Positions 34,701-45,755 of a DNA stretch of 64,000 bases are shown here, in pieces. Source of the DNA: Nymphaea colorata (lineage: Eukaryota; Streptophyta; Magnoliopsida; Nymphaeales; Nymphaeaceae); the NCBI RefSeq assembly GCF_008831285.2, contig NC_045142.1, positions 2,175,001 to 2,239,000 of the forward strand. Reading direction: 5' to 3'. The notes beneath the pieces were generated by a model, which had not been told where the DNA came from, searched no databases, and was given only the letters and a program-made list of their open reading frames with translations. Numbering within the stretch: the first letter of the stretch is position 1; each line of letters starts with the position of its first letter. Position numbers and translations under genes: made by a program.

Positions 34701-37700
34701 GGGAACCAGATTGAAAAACATGCAAGTAAAATGGCAAATCATAGGATTTCTCTTCTTTTTTATTTCCTTCATCTACGAACACCTCACAGAGGGCAGGGCG
34801 TAAGGAAAAGCTGACCACAATGGTTTCCTTCAGAACAGGGACTTTTGAGCCAATTCTATATGACATTGATAAAGGGGTCGTAAGAAGGTGCAGTAACATT
34901 AATAGATGCGGGCACTTCAGATCACACATTTGTGCTCCTATTTTTACGTCAAATGGATGGAAAAAATGATCCAGTTGTTGCATTCAAATCAGATACCACT
35001 GCCCTGGTTTTCTTTTCTTACTGTTTTATGATCCTGAACTCATTTAATAACCACTATTTTTCATATTGATTAAGCTTGATGAAGTTAGTATTCACTTTAT
35101 TTCTATAATCATTAGCAGATCAATTTCTGAATTCTCTTAGTTACTGTTTTCTTTTCCTCTGCCAAATGACACTCAGACTGTAATAGAGTATTTTTCATGT
35201 TCGATCAACACAGCTGAACAACATCTTTTACGCTGCTTTGGGTGATTAAAAACCTTTGGAACCTACCAGCAAATGGAAAAGCATGGAGGAGGCGATCTAT
35301 GTGAGCAAAAGCAGGCAAATCGAAAGTTGGGAAACAAATTTTAGAAAAGGAAGCTAGCCTACATATGACTATCGTGTCAGAGATAACATTACATCAACCA
35401 ACTTAATGAATGATTATAAACACCAAGGAGAAAAAACAAAGCAAAATCTCTTACTGTCAACTATCTAACAAACTACGAATGATATTAAACACCAAGTAGA
35501 AAAAACAAAGGAAGACCTCTTACTATCAACTATCTAACCAACTTAAAGGAATAATGATAAACACCAACTAGAAAAAAACAGAGGAGCTGTCTGGTACATG
35601 GTGTATTTATAAGCTGTTTTAGTCAAGTGGAAATTGGTAATACCGAAGCAAATCATAAGTTCATAACTGACCCATGTCGAGCAATCAATGGCCAGTCACG
35701 TCCTATAGACCCTTATTGTCGAACTTTGAAGATAAAGAGTCTTCATTTCCATAAAATAGAGGATAGCATCGTAAGGGGCTCTACATGGATCCCTTCACTA
35801 ACTTGGTGTAGAAGCAAAAAAAAATTTCTCTCTACACTGTGCACCACTGCTTTACTTACTACTGCCACTGCTTCTCAAACTAAAAAAGCTCTTCACCTAC
35901 CCTGCTATCTATCCATTTGCCATCAGGCAGTGCAGCGTAAAACAACATGGACAGAATGCAGTCTGTGAACAAAGGTTTAGGAGCTGCCCTCCCTGAAGCC
36001 ATTGCCACCAAAGAGAATACAGCTGAAGGAAGCCATCTGTAACAAATTCAAGTAAGCTGTTTCCAACAACGCTAGTCATAATGAGAAGGTTACAACAGAG
36101 AGTTCCAATTCACCATTTAAAACATGGAAGGTTTCAGATGCTGGAGATGGGAAAGGAAGATGGGTGTTAAAGAAAAACAGAGAGTTATGCTCACCCATGG
36201 ATCACTTATTCAGTCAGCCAAGTGCCAACCTAAAGTTGCGCAAAGTAATAAAATATGGCCAGATGATTATTGGTCAAGAGTAGCCCAGAATTGAATTCTG
36301 CTAAAGTTGATAAAAATCCAGCAAGGATATTGCTGACCTACCTCTTCTTCTATGGCTGTTAATATTACAAGTTTCCACACGCCTGTTGTCTGTTGATGAT
36401 ATGAGAATCTCTTTTATCATCTTTCCCCTTTTCTTTTTAATGAATAAAAATCATGTGCTTAACAATAGACTTGTACTCACACTGCCATTGTATAGTAAGT
36501 CAATTTTCTTACTGCCACAGGCCATAGTTTCTAATGGACCCCTTTAATTATATCGGTTCCATGATATGCATAGTAAGAAGAAAAATTATAACCATGAACC
36601 TCACATAATAATGCGTCCATAATCACTGGTGAAGGTCTCGTGTTTTCAGCTGCTTCTATTCTGTCCATTATGCGTTGTTGAGTTCCAGATGTTGATTAAT
36701 CTAAAGGCACATGAAAACTGAGAAAGAGAGAAGGATGCCGATTTTGATATCAACCTACAGCTGAGGATTTTCTGTAATCTAGATCTTAGGCTGTTCACAG
36801 AGGATCATTTTTGGAAGCATGTTTTGCTGAACATTAGCCACATACTTGGTCACATTTTTCTCTATTGCTATGAGACGTGACATTGAGAAGGTTCACTTCA
36901 TTCTTGCACTGTTATTCAACAATATGAGGACAGTTTGCACCTAAGTACCTTTTTCAATATTCCTGGTTGTTCACAGTTCAACCACATTTTACTAACTTTT
37001 TTAAGTTCAGGTTCTGAAAAACAAAGAGTATTCAGAAGAAGTGCTTTCTAGCACTCCTCTGCGTCGAATTGGAAAGCTCAAGAAATTTCTCCTTTGGTAG
37101 CATTCCTCTGCTTACCAGCTGCTTCTTACATTACTGGCCAAGTCATTTGCAGTCAATGGAGAAATGACAACCAATGGCTTCTTTCCTTTGATGGACTAAA
37201 GTCTGAAGTTCTTTACAACTAGATACTCTTGGAACATAATGGCACCATCTTTCTAAAAGAAAAACATGGTATTCTTGGAATACAACGTTCTTATCAAACA
37301 CCTTTTAAGGCAAACTTCCTTCTACTCAAATAACACATTTTATTTCTTTTCATGTGAATTTTCAGAGTTAATGAGAAGAGATAGACGATGAGATATTTGT
37401 CCTAATAGTTGGTTATTAACATGTGTGTGTGTGTGTATAACCAGTTGCTTTCACTCTTATACAACATCTTCAGGTGCATCATAATGAACAACTTTAGTAG
37501 ATTAATGATTAATAATAAGACATTTAGCCTTTTAGGTTAGATTCCCATCAACTTTGTTGCATTTTTAGATTAACAAAGGAAGATCTCTTACTGTCAACTA
37601 TCTAACTGACTTAAGGAATAGTGATAAACACCAACTAGAAAAAAAAACAGAGGGGCTATCTGGTACATGGTGTACTTATAAGCTGTTTTAGCCAATTGGA

Positions 37701-38260
37701 AATTGGTAATACCGAAGCAAATCATAAGTTCATAACTGACCTATGTCAAGCAATCATTGACCAGTCACATGTCCTATAGACCCTTATCGTCAAACTTTGA
37801 AGAAAAGAGTCTTCATTGCCATAAAATAGAGGCTATGTTGAATAGCATCTTGAGGGGCTCAACATGGATCCCTTCAGTGACTTGGTACAGAAGCAAAGAC
37901 ACTGCCTGTAAATTGCACACATCACTGCTTTGCTTACTATTACCACTGTTTCTCAAGCTAAAAGCTGAACCTGGCCTGCCATCTATCCATTTGCCATCAA
38001 GCAGTGCACTGTAAACAACATGGACAGGACGCAGTCTGTGAAGTGTGAACAGAGGTTTAGGAGCTGCCCTGAAGCCATTGCCACCAAAAAGAATACAGGT
38101 GAAGGAAGCCATCTGGAACAAATTCAAGGAAGCTGTTTCCAAGAAAGCCAGTCATGACGAGAAGGTTACAACAAGAGTTTCAATTCACCATTTAAAACAT
38201 AGAAGGTTTCAGATGTCAGAGATGGGAAAGGAATATGGGAGCAGCATTGGATATTTTAGT
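34350..38260. repeat. Region of nested direct duplications (two ~2-kb halves)
   Basis: 34,350-34,445 matches 36,294-36,390 (GTTGATAAAAAT-CAGCAAGG and following ~90 bp). 35,500-36,160 matches 37,570-38,240 (CTGGTACATGGTGTA, CCGAAGCAAATCATAAGTTC, GGCTC-ACATGGATCCCTTCA, GAAGCCATTGCCACCAAA). Both pairs are offset by about 2 kb, as if one ~2-kb unit was duplicated in tandem and then diverged or was replaced in the middle. Within it, 35,408-35,585 is a ~75-bp minirepeat (AAACACCAA-TAGAAAAAAC ... CTCTTACTGTCAACTATC). A minus-strand frame at 37,813-38,142 (109 aa) is broken by stops in the sister copy, so I do not call it a gene. Confidence 0.7.
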
Positions 38261-38928
38261 TAGACATTCTTTTCTATAAACTTTGTCTTCCTCTCTGGAC
38301 TCTTGTAACTATGAAAGTCCTGGTAATAGACCCACCAAAGAATATGAGCAACTCTTTTCTCCTAAAATTTCTTTCGCAAGTTCTTGTAGAAAGGCAGTCA
38401 TACTATAGTTTATATAATGCTGAAAATGGAACCAACCACATGACATAGCCCAGTGGCTTACATACTCTGAGTTGTTTTCCTTTGTAATGTCTTCAGTTGA
38501 TTGGCTGGATATGTTATTACACTTCAGAAAATACTTTATACATCTTATACTCAATCACGGAGATGCAAATTACATGATAAAAGATCCCAGTAGTGATTGG
38601 ATATTTTTTCCTGAAACTTGTGCTTAATATTAATAGATACAAATGCACTTCCTCTTGGTCTTCTCTAAAGTCTGAAGTACATCTGGATCTTGCTTATTGG
38701 CATGTACCTCATAAATGATCACACAAGCATAAACCAATATTGCCAAGCAGCAACTATATCCAGAATTCCATCAGCATATACAATTTCAGCTTCAAGTTAT
38801 TGGGGGAAAAAAGTGAATTGAACAACAAAAACCCTCGAGGAATGGGAAAGAAAACACAAAGACTGTGAAATAGTTGTCCACTTTACTGTGCATACTTATG
38901 CATGAAGGCACCTAATGGTAAGAGCACA
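38261..38928. other. Intergenic DNA, no feature seen
   Basis: Mixed AT-rich sequence between the 2-kb duplications and the large direct repeat. No supportable gene, RNA or clear element. Confidence 0.4.
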
Positions 38929-41900
38929 ATCATGATCAAGATCTCAAGAAATTTAAATGCTCTATTATTTTTTACGAATTCATCAATTCAGGACAAAGGA
39001 AATGCTGATGGTGAATCTCAACCAACTACAAAGCATGAATCTTGATGAAATGCAAATGATGCAAAATAAAGGCTCAAAAAGAGAAGACAAACATATTTAC
39101 GTGGTTCCATGGTTTGAATCACCTAAGGACATGAGAAAGGTACTTCCACCATGCCATACCATGTGACAAGCTTCTTCGTAATATAGTGGAGTGGCAACTC
39201 AATCCTTTCCTTTATTTTAGGAGAGCTGGTTACAAGATTTCCATGATGGTCATCAACAAATCTTTTAACATTAGTATTTGAGATTTTTTTCTAGAATTAT
39301 CCGCACTCCAAGGTCATCAGATTGACTTGCCTCTTTCTCGTTGAAAGCATCCATCAGCTTCCTCAATTAATGCATGTTTTCTAGGCAACATGACTGACTG
39401 AGTAATGATTTCATGTGCAATCTGCAGAGCCAACTAGATTTTATCTCTCAATATCTTTTCTTCCCATGATTTCCTTCTCAATTTGTTGATCCATTTGGAT
39501 TGCATCTCCGAATACCTTTTCAACCAAATCTAGTTAGATTCATAGATTGATTTGGATTATTGGACTTTATATGTTCAAAGAACTTTTTAGACTTCACAAT
39601 CTCGAATGGTTCATAATTAATGGATTTAGAAATTCACACTTTTCAAAAATGACGAACTTAATTTCCTTAACTGCTAGATGTGAGCAGAAATAAGTGGGGG
39701 GTTACCTATCTCTTGAATGCTATTAATGTAAATCACAATTTACTATTCTTAATGGATCACATTAGCAGAGCTTGAGGGAGCTAGGGTTGTTGGAGCACAA
39801 GCCAAGCTTGGGTAGCCGAGGTTGAACTCAACTACTGTCCTTGACCCAAGAATAGAGCTTCAGATTGTTTTGGGCAAAGCTTCATCTGAGTGCTGAACAC
39901 CTATTTATATATGAAAACTTTTGACAACAATTGATGGCTAACTTGGAAAGATATACTTGTCTCTGTTTTAAAATATGGGATAAAAGAAATGGGAAATGGG
40001 ACCCGACCTCTCGGTACGAGCTTCGGCTGTACCTGGTGCCCTCACCAAGAGTGACGAAAGAAAGGGTTGAGCAATGCCTAAATATTAACTATGTATTTCA
40101 ATCTAGACCTAGAAATGCCTATATGAATGCATGCTGATTTGAAATAGGCTTGTTTTAGGAAAATGATGCAATAAGCAAGTAGAAAAACACATGATTGGAA
40201 AACCCGGGTTTTAGAAATGCACATAATATTCTTAGGAAAACCCTTTCATCATGGGGTCCATGCGTGCATCCTAAATCCACCTAATGCATGAGTTTCAAAA
40301 AGCGATGGCATAAAAAATATGTTTGAAAAGAGATGTAAAGATGGTTAAACCTAGATTTTAAAAGAAATAAAGTCTGGGATCAGGTAAAGGGGCATTGAAG
40401 TCCAGTCCTAGTTGGAACACAGTTCTGATCTAGGCATGTTGAAGTTGGGTCTTGCTTCAGAGTTGGATCCAGGGTCAATTCTAAGGGTCGACTCTGGCAG
40501 AGTAAGGTTCGAAACGAAGAGGAAAACTAATTATAAATTCAAAATATAAATTTAATAGGAACTTTGAAATTCATTTTGAAAACAAAAGCATTTAATTGAA
40601 AAGGAATGCAAGAACAATTATTGCATTTTAAATGGGACAACCTAACTAACTAGAGGAAAAATGAAAGTTTCTTTGGCTTAAAGTGGATAATCAGGGAATC
40701 TTTGAAAATTCATTTTCAAGTAGAAAATACATTTTGGGTTTGAGAACAAGAGAAATACATTTTCTAGGTTTTGAGAATTTTGGGTTTCTACAGAAACGAT
40801 AGAAAATAGGTTCTGCTAAAACAAAGCGAGAAGCAAACAAATGAACACGATTTCTAGAAAATTTTGGAGGTAGCTGTGGGACATGATCTGAAGCTTTACA
40901 GGGACATATAGATCATGAAAAGCTAAGCTTGGAACATAAAGTTACAACTTCTGTAACACAAGCTAATTTTTGGTTCTCTCTGAAAGCAAAAAGTAGAATT
41001 CAAAAGGGGCGAATGGTTGCCTCTAATACTAAAGGGGACTAATGGCTTTAGTTTGGAGAGAAACAAATGGAACTTCTAAAAGCTGTGGGAAATAAAGTTC
41101 CAACAATGAAATGTACGAAAATAAGCAAGACACTATACTTAACATGCGATGAAAGCATTAGAAGCAAAGGAAGTGACAGTAAAAAGACAAAAGCAGAATA
41201 CACTAACATGTAGTTTGGCAACAAGAACACTTTGTGTGTATCCCATAAATCTATCCCAAAAATTAAAGTAGGTGCATTGAACAATAGTTCTAGTCTTTGA
41301 TGAACTTGTCTCAATCTTTTGATCAGTAGATTAATGAGACAACACAGTTTATTTGCTATCAAATGACCCATAAAGAGACTGAACAACACATTACATGTGA
41401 TTCAAATGCATGAAATGCGATATCAAACATCTAAATGCATGAATTTCCACTCTTTAATCAATGAAACACAAGAACAAGGTCTAGAATTACATCTTTCACA
41501 GTCCTAGCCCTAAGGTGGAAGGTCAAGGTTCATGCAATAGTGTTCTATAGATAACTATAGAAATAGTCAGCAAGGTGTGGCAAATTTGGAAGACTGATTG
41601 GAACAAAATTTGGATTTAAACAAAGAATGTCTAGAGATTTACAGCGAACTATTATATGCCTAAATTGGAGCTCTAAGCTAAGAGTTATGGCTTCCTAAAG
41701 TTAAACCAATTTCAGGCCTACTTCTGCTCGGGTCTTCATAAATGCAGAAAGTAGTAAGACTTTGAAGGGGCAAACAGGGGGCCCATAAGCTGGATAGACC
41801 CAGATCTTGTCTTCAAATTGGAGAAAATTTGGTCTAGAAGAGTAAAGTTAAAAGCCCAGCATTTGCAGGAGGAGCTAGAGAAATTGTGGAGTTGCCATGA

Positions 41901-42360
41901 AACAAATCCCACTTCTGCTCCAGTCTTCCTGAATGCAGAAAATAGTCAAAATTTGAAGAGGCAAATGGGGGGCTCAATGGGCTCGTTTTTCGACTAATTG
42001 GGTCTTAGGATACTAGAGTTGGATCGTTTTAGATATAATCATGAAATTGGAGAAAATTTGGGCTAGAAAGAGTACTCAAGGTCCAGCATTTGCAAAAGGA
42101 ACTAGATGAATTAAGGAGTTGTCATGAAACAAATCCTACTTTTGCCCGGGTCTTCCTAAATGTAGAAAGCAAGTAGTCAAAGTTTGAAAGACAAATGGGG
42201 GACTCAATGGCCTGGTTTTCTTGACAACTTGGGTTGGAGGAAACTAGAATTGGATCGGTTCAAATTTTATCTTTAAAAAATTTGGGCTAGAAAGAGTAAA
42301 GTTAAAGATCCAGCATTTGTAGAAGGTGCTAGAGGAATTGCATTATTGTCATGAAATGGA
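38929..42360 (+). repeat. Large direct repeat, copy 1 (3.4 kb; partner 45,756-50,105)
   Basis: Begins ATCATGATCAAG-CTCAAGAAATTT and matches the 45.8-kb copy colinearly through ACGTGGTTCCATGG, GGACATGAGAAAGGTACTTC, GCTGTACCTGGTGCCCTCAC, ACAGAAACGATAGAAAATAGG and AATAGTCAGCAAGGTGTGGC. At 40,730 it lacks an 839-bp segment present in copy 2 (47,575-48,413). It ends in three ~227-bp tandem monomers (about 41,740-42,350; GGAGCTAGA-GAATT-TGGAGTTGTCATGAAAC). Length and the TTACGTGGTTC motif recall retrotransposon LTRs, but no primer-binding site, polypurine tract, integrase or flanking duplication was found. Confidence 0.75.
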
Positions 42361-42409
42361 TCATGTTGAATGACACGTAAACAGAGTTACAAACTAGATT
42401 TTTGCTCAT

Positions 42410-43330
42410 GGAGGCACTAAGAGAAGAAGAATACTGGTCCTAGAAATCTAGGGCATTGTGGTTGAAATTAGAAGACGAGAACAGTGGTTTTTTCCATAGC
42501 ATGGTGAAGAAGAGTAGGTTGAAGAAGGATATTTCTAGTATTGAGATAGATGAAGGAAGCTTTATAATTAAGAGAAAATTTAGTGGGCTTATTATGGACA
42601 TTTCAAGAAGTTTTATGAAAATCATGCTTCAGCAGGAATGCTTCCAAGCAATTCATGGGAAGGTCCGAACTTTTTGGGGCAAAGACTAATGGCACTTCAA
42701 GATAAAAAATTGTCTCTGAAACATTGGACTATAGTTGGTGAAGATGTCTCGAATGCAATAAGAGACTTTTTTATTAAGGCAAGTTGGTTAAAAACCTGGA
42801 GAAGAACCACTTTGTATTGGTTCCTACATCATAATCTCTCATTCATATCTCCAGCTGTAACCCTATAGCTTTAAGAATTAGTATTCTAAAATTCATTTAG
42901 TGGGATGATGGTCTCAATAATGAATGGATTGTTGGAAAAATTATCTCGGCGCACCAAGGACAAGGAGCTTTCTTGGCAAGTAGGAATAGTCATCATTCCT
43001 TTCTACCTGCACACAAAATGGTTCATTCATTGGCCAGAGGTAAGTCGTCAAGTGTATGTTCGAAAATAGATTTAACTAAAGCATATGATTATCTAAATTG
43101 GAATTTCCTGATTGCAAACATGAAGCATATGAGATTTCACATTGAATGGATTGGCAAGGTCATGACATGTGTGGAAAATGCTTTCTACAAAGTTCTCGTT
43201 AATGGGTAGAGGGGTAATTACTTCGAGAACAAACATGTATTGAAGTAAGAAGATCCCTTGTCTCCATACTTGTTTCTAATATTTATGAAATTTTTTTAGT
43301 AAAAGTTGCAGGATGCAACAAGGAAATTCA
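42410..43330 (+). pseudogene. Degenerate LINE (non-LTR retrotransposon) reverse-transcriptase remnant
   Basis: Conceptual frames on the plus strand read like plant L1-type LINE ORF2 in the right order: REEEYWS(stop)KSRALWLK..GFFHSM, IVGEDVSNAIRDFF, HQGQGAFL, VHSLARGKSSSVCSKIDLTK, AYDYLNWNFL, then after a stop DPLSPYLFLIFM. Family knowledge gives LW-KEGD-N-FFH upstream of the RT domain and K-D--KAYD--W as the RT motif. Here stops (for example at about 42,439 and 43,207) and frame changes break it, and the catalytic YADD segment and the endonuclease are missing. A truncated dead copy. It lies between the two large direct repeats. Confidence 0.85.
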
Positions 43331-43485
43331 TATACAAGCATCGAGATTATCTAGAAGAGCTGCAAGTGTCATCTTAACATTATGTATACATGTAAGTGCC
43401 CATTCAGGTATGAAAACTTCTGAATCAGTTTCCCTCCAGAAAATTTTTCTGGCTCTGCACTCGTCTCGCATCGCAGAGGAGTTTA

Positions 43486-45211
43486 TGACTGTTGCTTGTT
43501 GAAAAAAACTCTATTGATTAAACAAAGGTAGACTGGATACCTTTTAGATTTAGGTAGTCACTTTATATTTTTCTCACACATACACAAACACACACAGTTA
43601 GCCACATGCTTGCAGAAGGGGTTTGAAGAGCAGATGTTTAAGAAGTCTTGGCAGATGTTTAAGAAGCATAAAGCTCCAAAGCTAAGACCATGCATGAGAC
43701 ATTGAAGTGGTGCCCATAGGATTTGATCCGCGAGTGCCCGACACGATGGCTGAGGCCTTACCCACTACACGAACTGCCTCGGGAAACTCGAACCGCAGAT
43801 GATCAACCACTGGTGGCCTGTGATTGGCATGTTCACCCAATTCGCAATCACATCCAACAGTTCCTTTGAATGTGAGTTAGAGAAAGTGGGAAAGATGAGG
43901 GCATGCCATATTCTGACCTAGAAAGCTTGACATATATAGTGAAGTGTGGAGCAAAATTCCAAGGGAGTGAGTAGTGCTCTCGCTATTTGTAGTGGGGAGT
44001 TTGATTGGTTTGTCCATAATGTGAGGTAGTTGTCAAAATTTACTCCAATTTGGAAACAAGATCTGAGCTGATCCAACTCTAATATTCTGAGACCCAATTT
44101 GGCCGGAAAACTAGATGATTGAGCACCCCGTTTGCCCTTTCAAACTTTGACTGCTTTCTAAATTTAGGAATACCCGAGCAAAAGTAGGATTTGTTTCATG
44201 ACAACTCCTTAATTCATCTAGCTCCTTTTGCAAATTTTGGACCTTTAGTACTCTTTCTAGCCCAAATTTTCTCCAATTTGATGACTATATCTGAGCCGAT
44301 CCAACTCTAGTATTCTAAGACCCAATTTGTTGAAAAACCAACCCATTGAGCCCTCATTTGCCCCTTCAAACTTTGACTATTTTCAGCATTTAGGAAGACC
44401 AGAGCAGAAGTAGGATTTGTTTCATGACAACTCCACAATTCCTCTAGCTCCTTCTACAGATGCTGAGCTTTTAACTCTTCTCTTTCTAGCCCAAATTTTC
44501 TCCAATTTGAAGACAAGTTCTGAGACGATCCAGCTTTAGTACTCGGACCCAATTTGTTGGAAAACCAGCCATTGGACCCCCTTTTGCCCATTCAAAGTCT
44601 TACTACTTTATGCATTTATGAAGACACGAGCAGTGTCTTCATAAAGTGGGGTGCTTCATTTTTGTCCCTACCTCACATTATGGACAAACCAATCAAACTC
44701 CCCACTACAAATAGCGAGAGCACTACTCACTCCCTTGGAATTTTGCTCCACACTTCACTAAATATGTTAAGCTTTCTAGGTCAGAATATGGCATGCCCTC
44801 ATCTTTCCCACTTTCTCTAACTCACATTCAAAGGAACTGTTGGATGTGATTGCCAATTGGGTGAACATGCCAATCACAGGCCACCAAGTGGCTGATAATC
44901 CACAGTTTGAGTTTCCCGAGGCAGTTCGTGTAGTGGGTAAGGCCTCAGCCATCGTGTCGGGCACTCGCGGATCAAATCCTATGGGCACCACTTCAATGTC
45001 TCATGCACGGTCTTAGCTTTGGATCTTTATGCTTCTTAAACATCTGCCAAGACTTCTTAAACATCTGCTCTTCAAACCCCTTCTGCAAGCATGTGGCTAA
45101 GTGTGTGTGTTTGTGTATGTGTTAGAAAAATATAAAGTGACTACCTAAATCTAAAAGGTATCCAGTCTACCTTTGATTAATCAATAGAGTTTTTGTCAAC
45201 AAGCAACAATC
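43486..45211. repeat. Second foldback: ~540-bp inverted arms with ~630-bp loop
   Basis: Left arm about 43,486-44,029 and right arm about 44,669-45,211 are reverse complements with many substitutions and small indels, so this is older than the 31-33-kb foldback. Shared blocks include GTGTTTGTGTATGTGT, TTAAACATCTGCCAAGA, GGCTGAGGCCTTACCCACTAC, GAACTGTTGGATGTGATTG and CCACTACAAATAGCGAGAGC. Each arm holds a tRNA-like segment (box-B-like GGATCAAATCC, then ATGGGCACC). The loop holds about 2.7 inverted copies of the 227-bp monomer and a 13-bp perfect hairpin (about 44,615-44,646). Confidence 0.85.
44925..44990 (+). mobile_element. tRNA-like SINE head in the right arm (mirror copy 43,709-43,791 minus)
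   Basis: TTCGTGTAGTGGGTAAGG resembles a box-A region. GGATCAAATCC at 44,969-44,979 resembles box B. CTATGGGCACC follows as in the SINE copies at 28.3, 55.3 and 61.4 kb. The mirror copy is in the left arm on the minus strand. It is not a functional tRNA gene, since no proper acceptor stem closes it. Confidence 0.5.
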
Positions 45212-45755
45212 AGCAGAAGCAGGTTCGTTGGTACCTTCTTTTATGATGTTGCGTGCTTCCATGTGCTTCTGCTGATTCATCTCTTCTATCTGTGTGGTAG
45301 TATTCCACAGATTATCCATTTTTTGAAAAATGGGATCTTTGATGTTGTTTCTGCATGATGGTTCAGTTCCATAACATGGTTATGCTCTTTGACCACAAGA
45401 TCACATATTTGGTTTCCTTGGTTCTTACATATTTTGAGATCTTGTCTTGTATATTGCAGCATAAGGAAAAATCTTTTGGATTGTGCGAACCATCTACCGT
45501 GGCTTCGGCTCTCTCTTTGGTCAGTGGGATGATAATGGATCAACTTTTGAGGTGTTACGCTACTTTCCAATCACATTCCCAGTCGACTCTCAAGTGTCAA
45601 CTGGGAAACGAACGACTGGTTGCTGGGGTTCAACTCCAAATTTGAAATTTGGACACCAGGACATGCAAAAGTAATAGAAGCATACCATATCGTTTTTCAT
45701 TTCATAACAATTTTCAAGGCCCATTTGACTATGAGTACTGCCAAGTTTAAACTAA
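45212..45755. other. Spacer between foldback and large direct repeat copy 2
   Basis: About 540 bases with short frames on both strands (45,286-45,570 minus; 45,355-45,645 plus) and no recognisable family. It has no counterpart before copy 1 of the large repeat. Confidence 0.4.

Noticed and set aside
37813-38142. 109-codon minus-strand frame (contains MASFTCILFGGNGF)
   Set aside because: The duplicate at 35.7-36.05 kb reads the same start but hits stops early, and no family is recognised. Probably chance or dead sequence.
41048-41389. 113-codon minus-strand frame
   Set aside because: Lies in the large direct repeat. The sister copy near 48.7-49.05 kb does not preserve the frame, so it is not under coding constraint.
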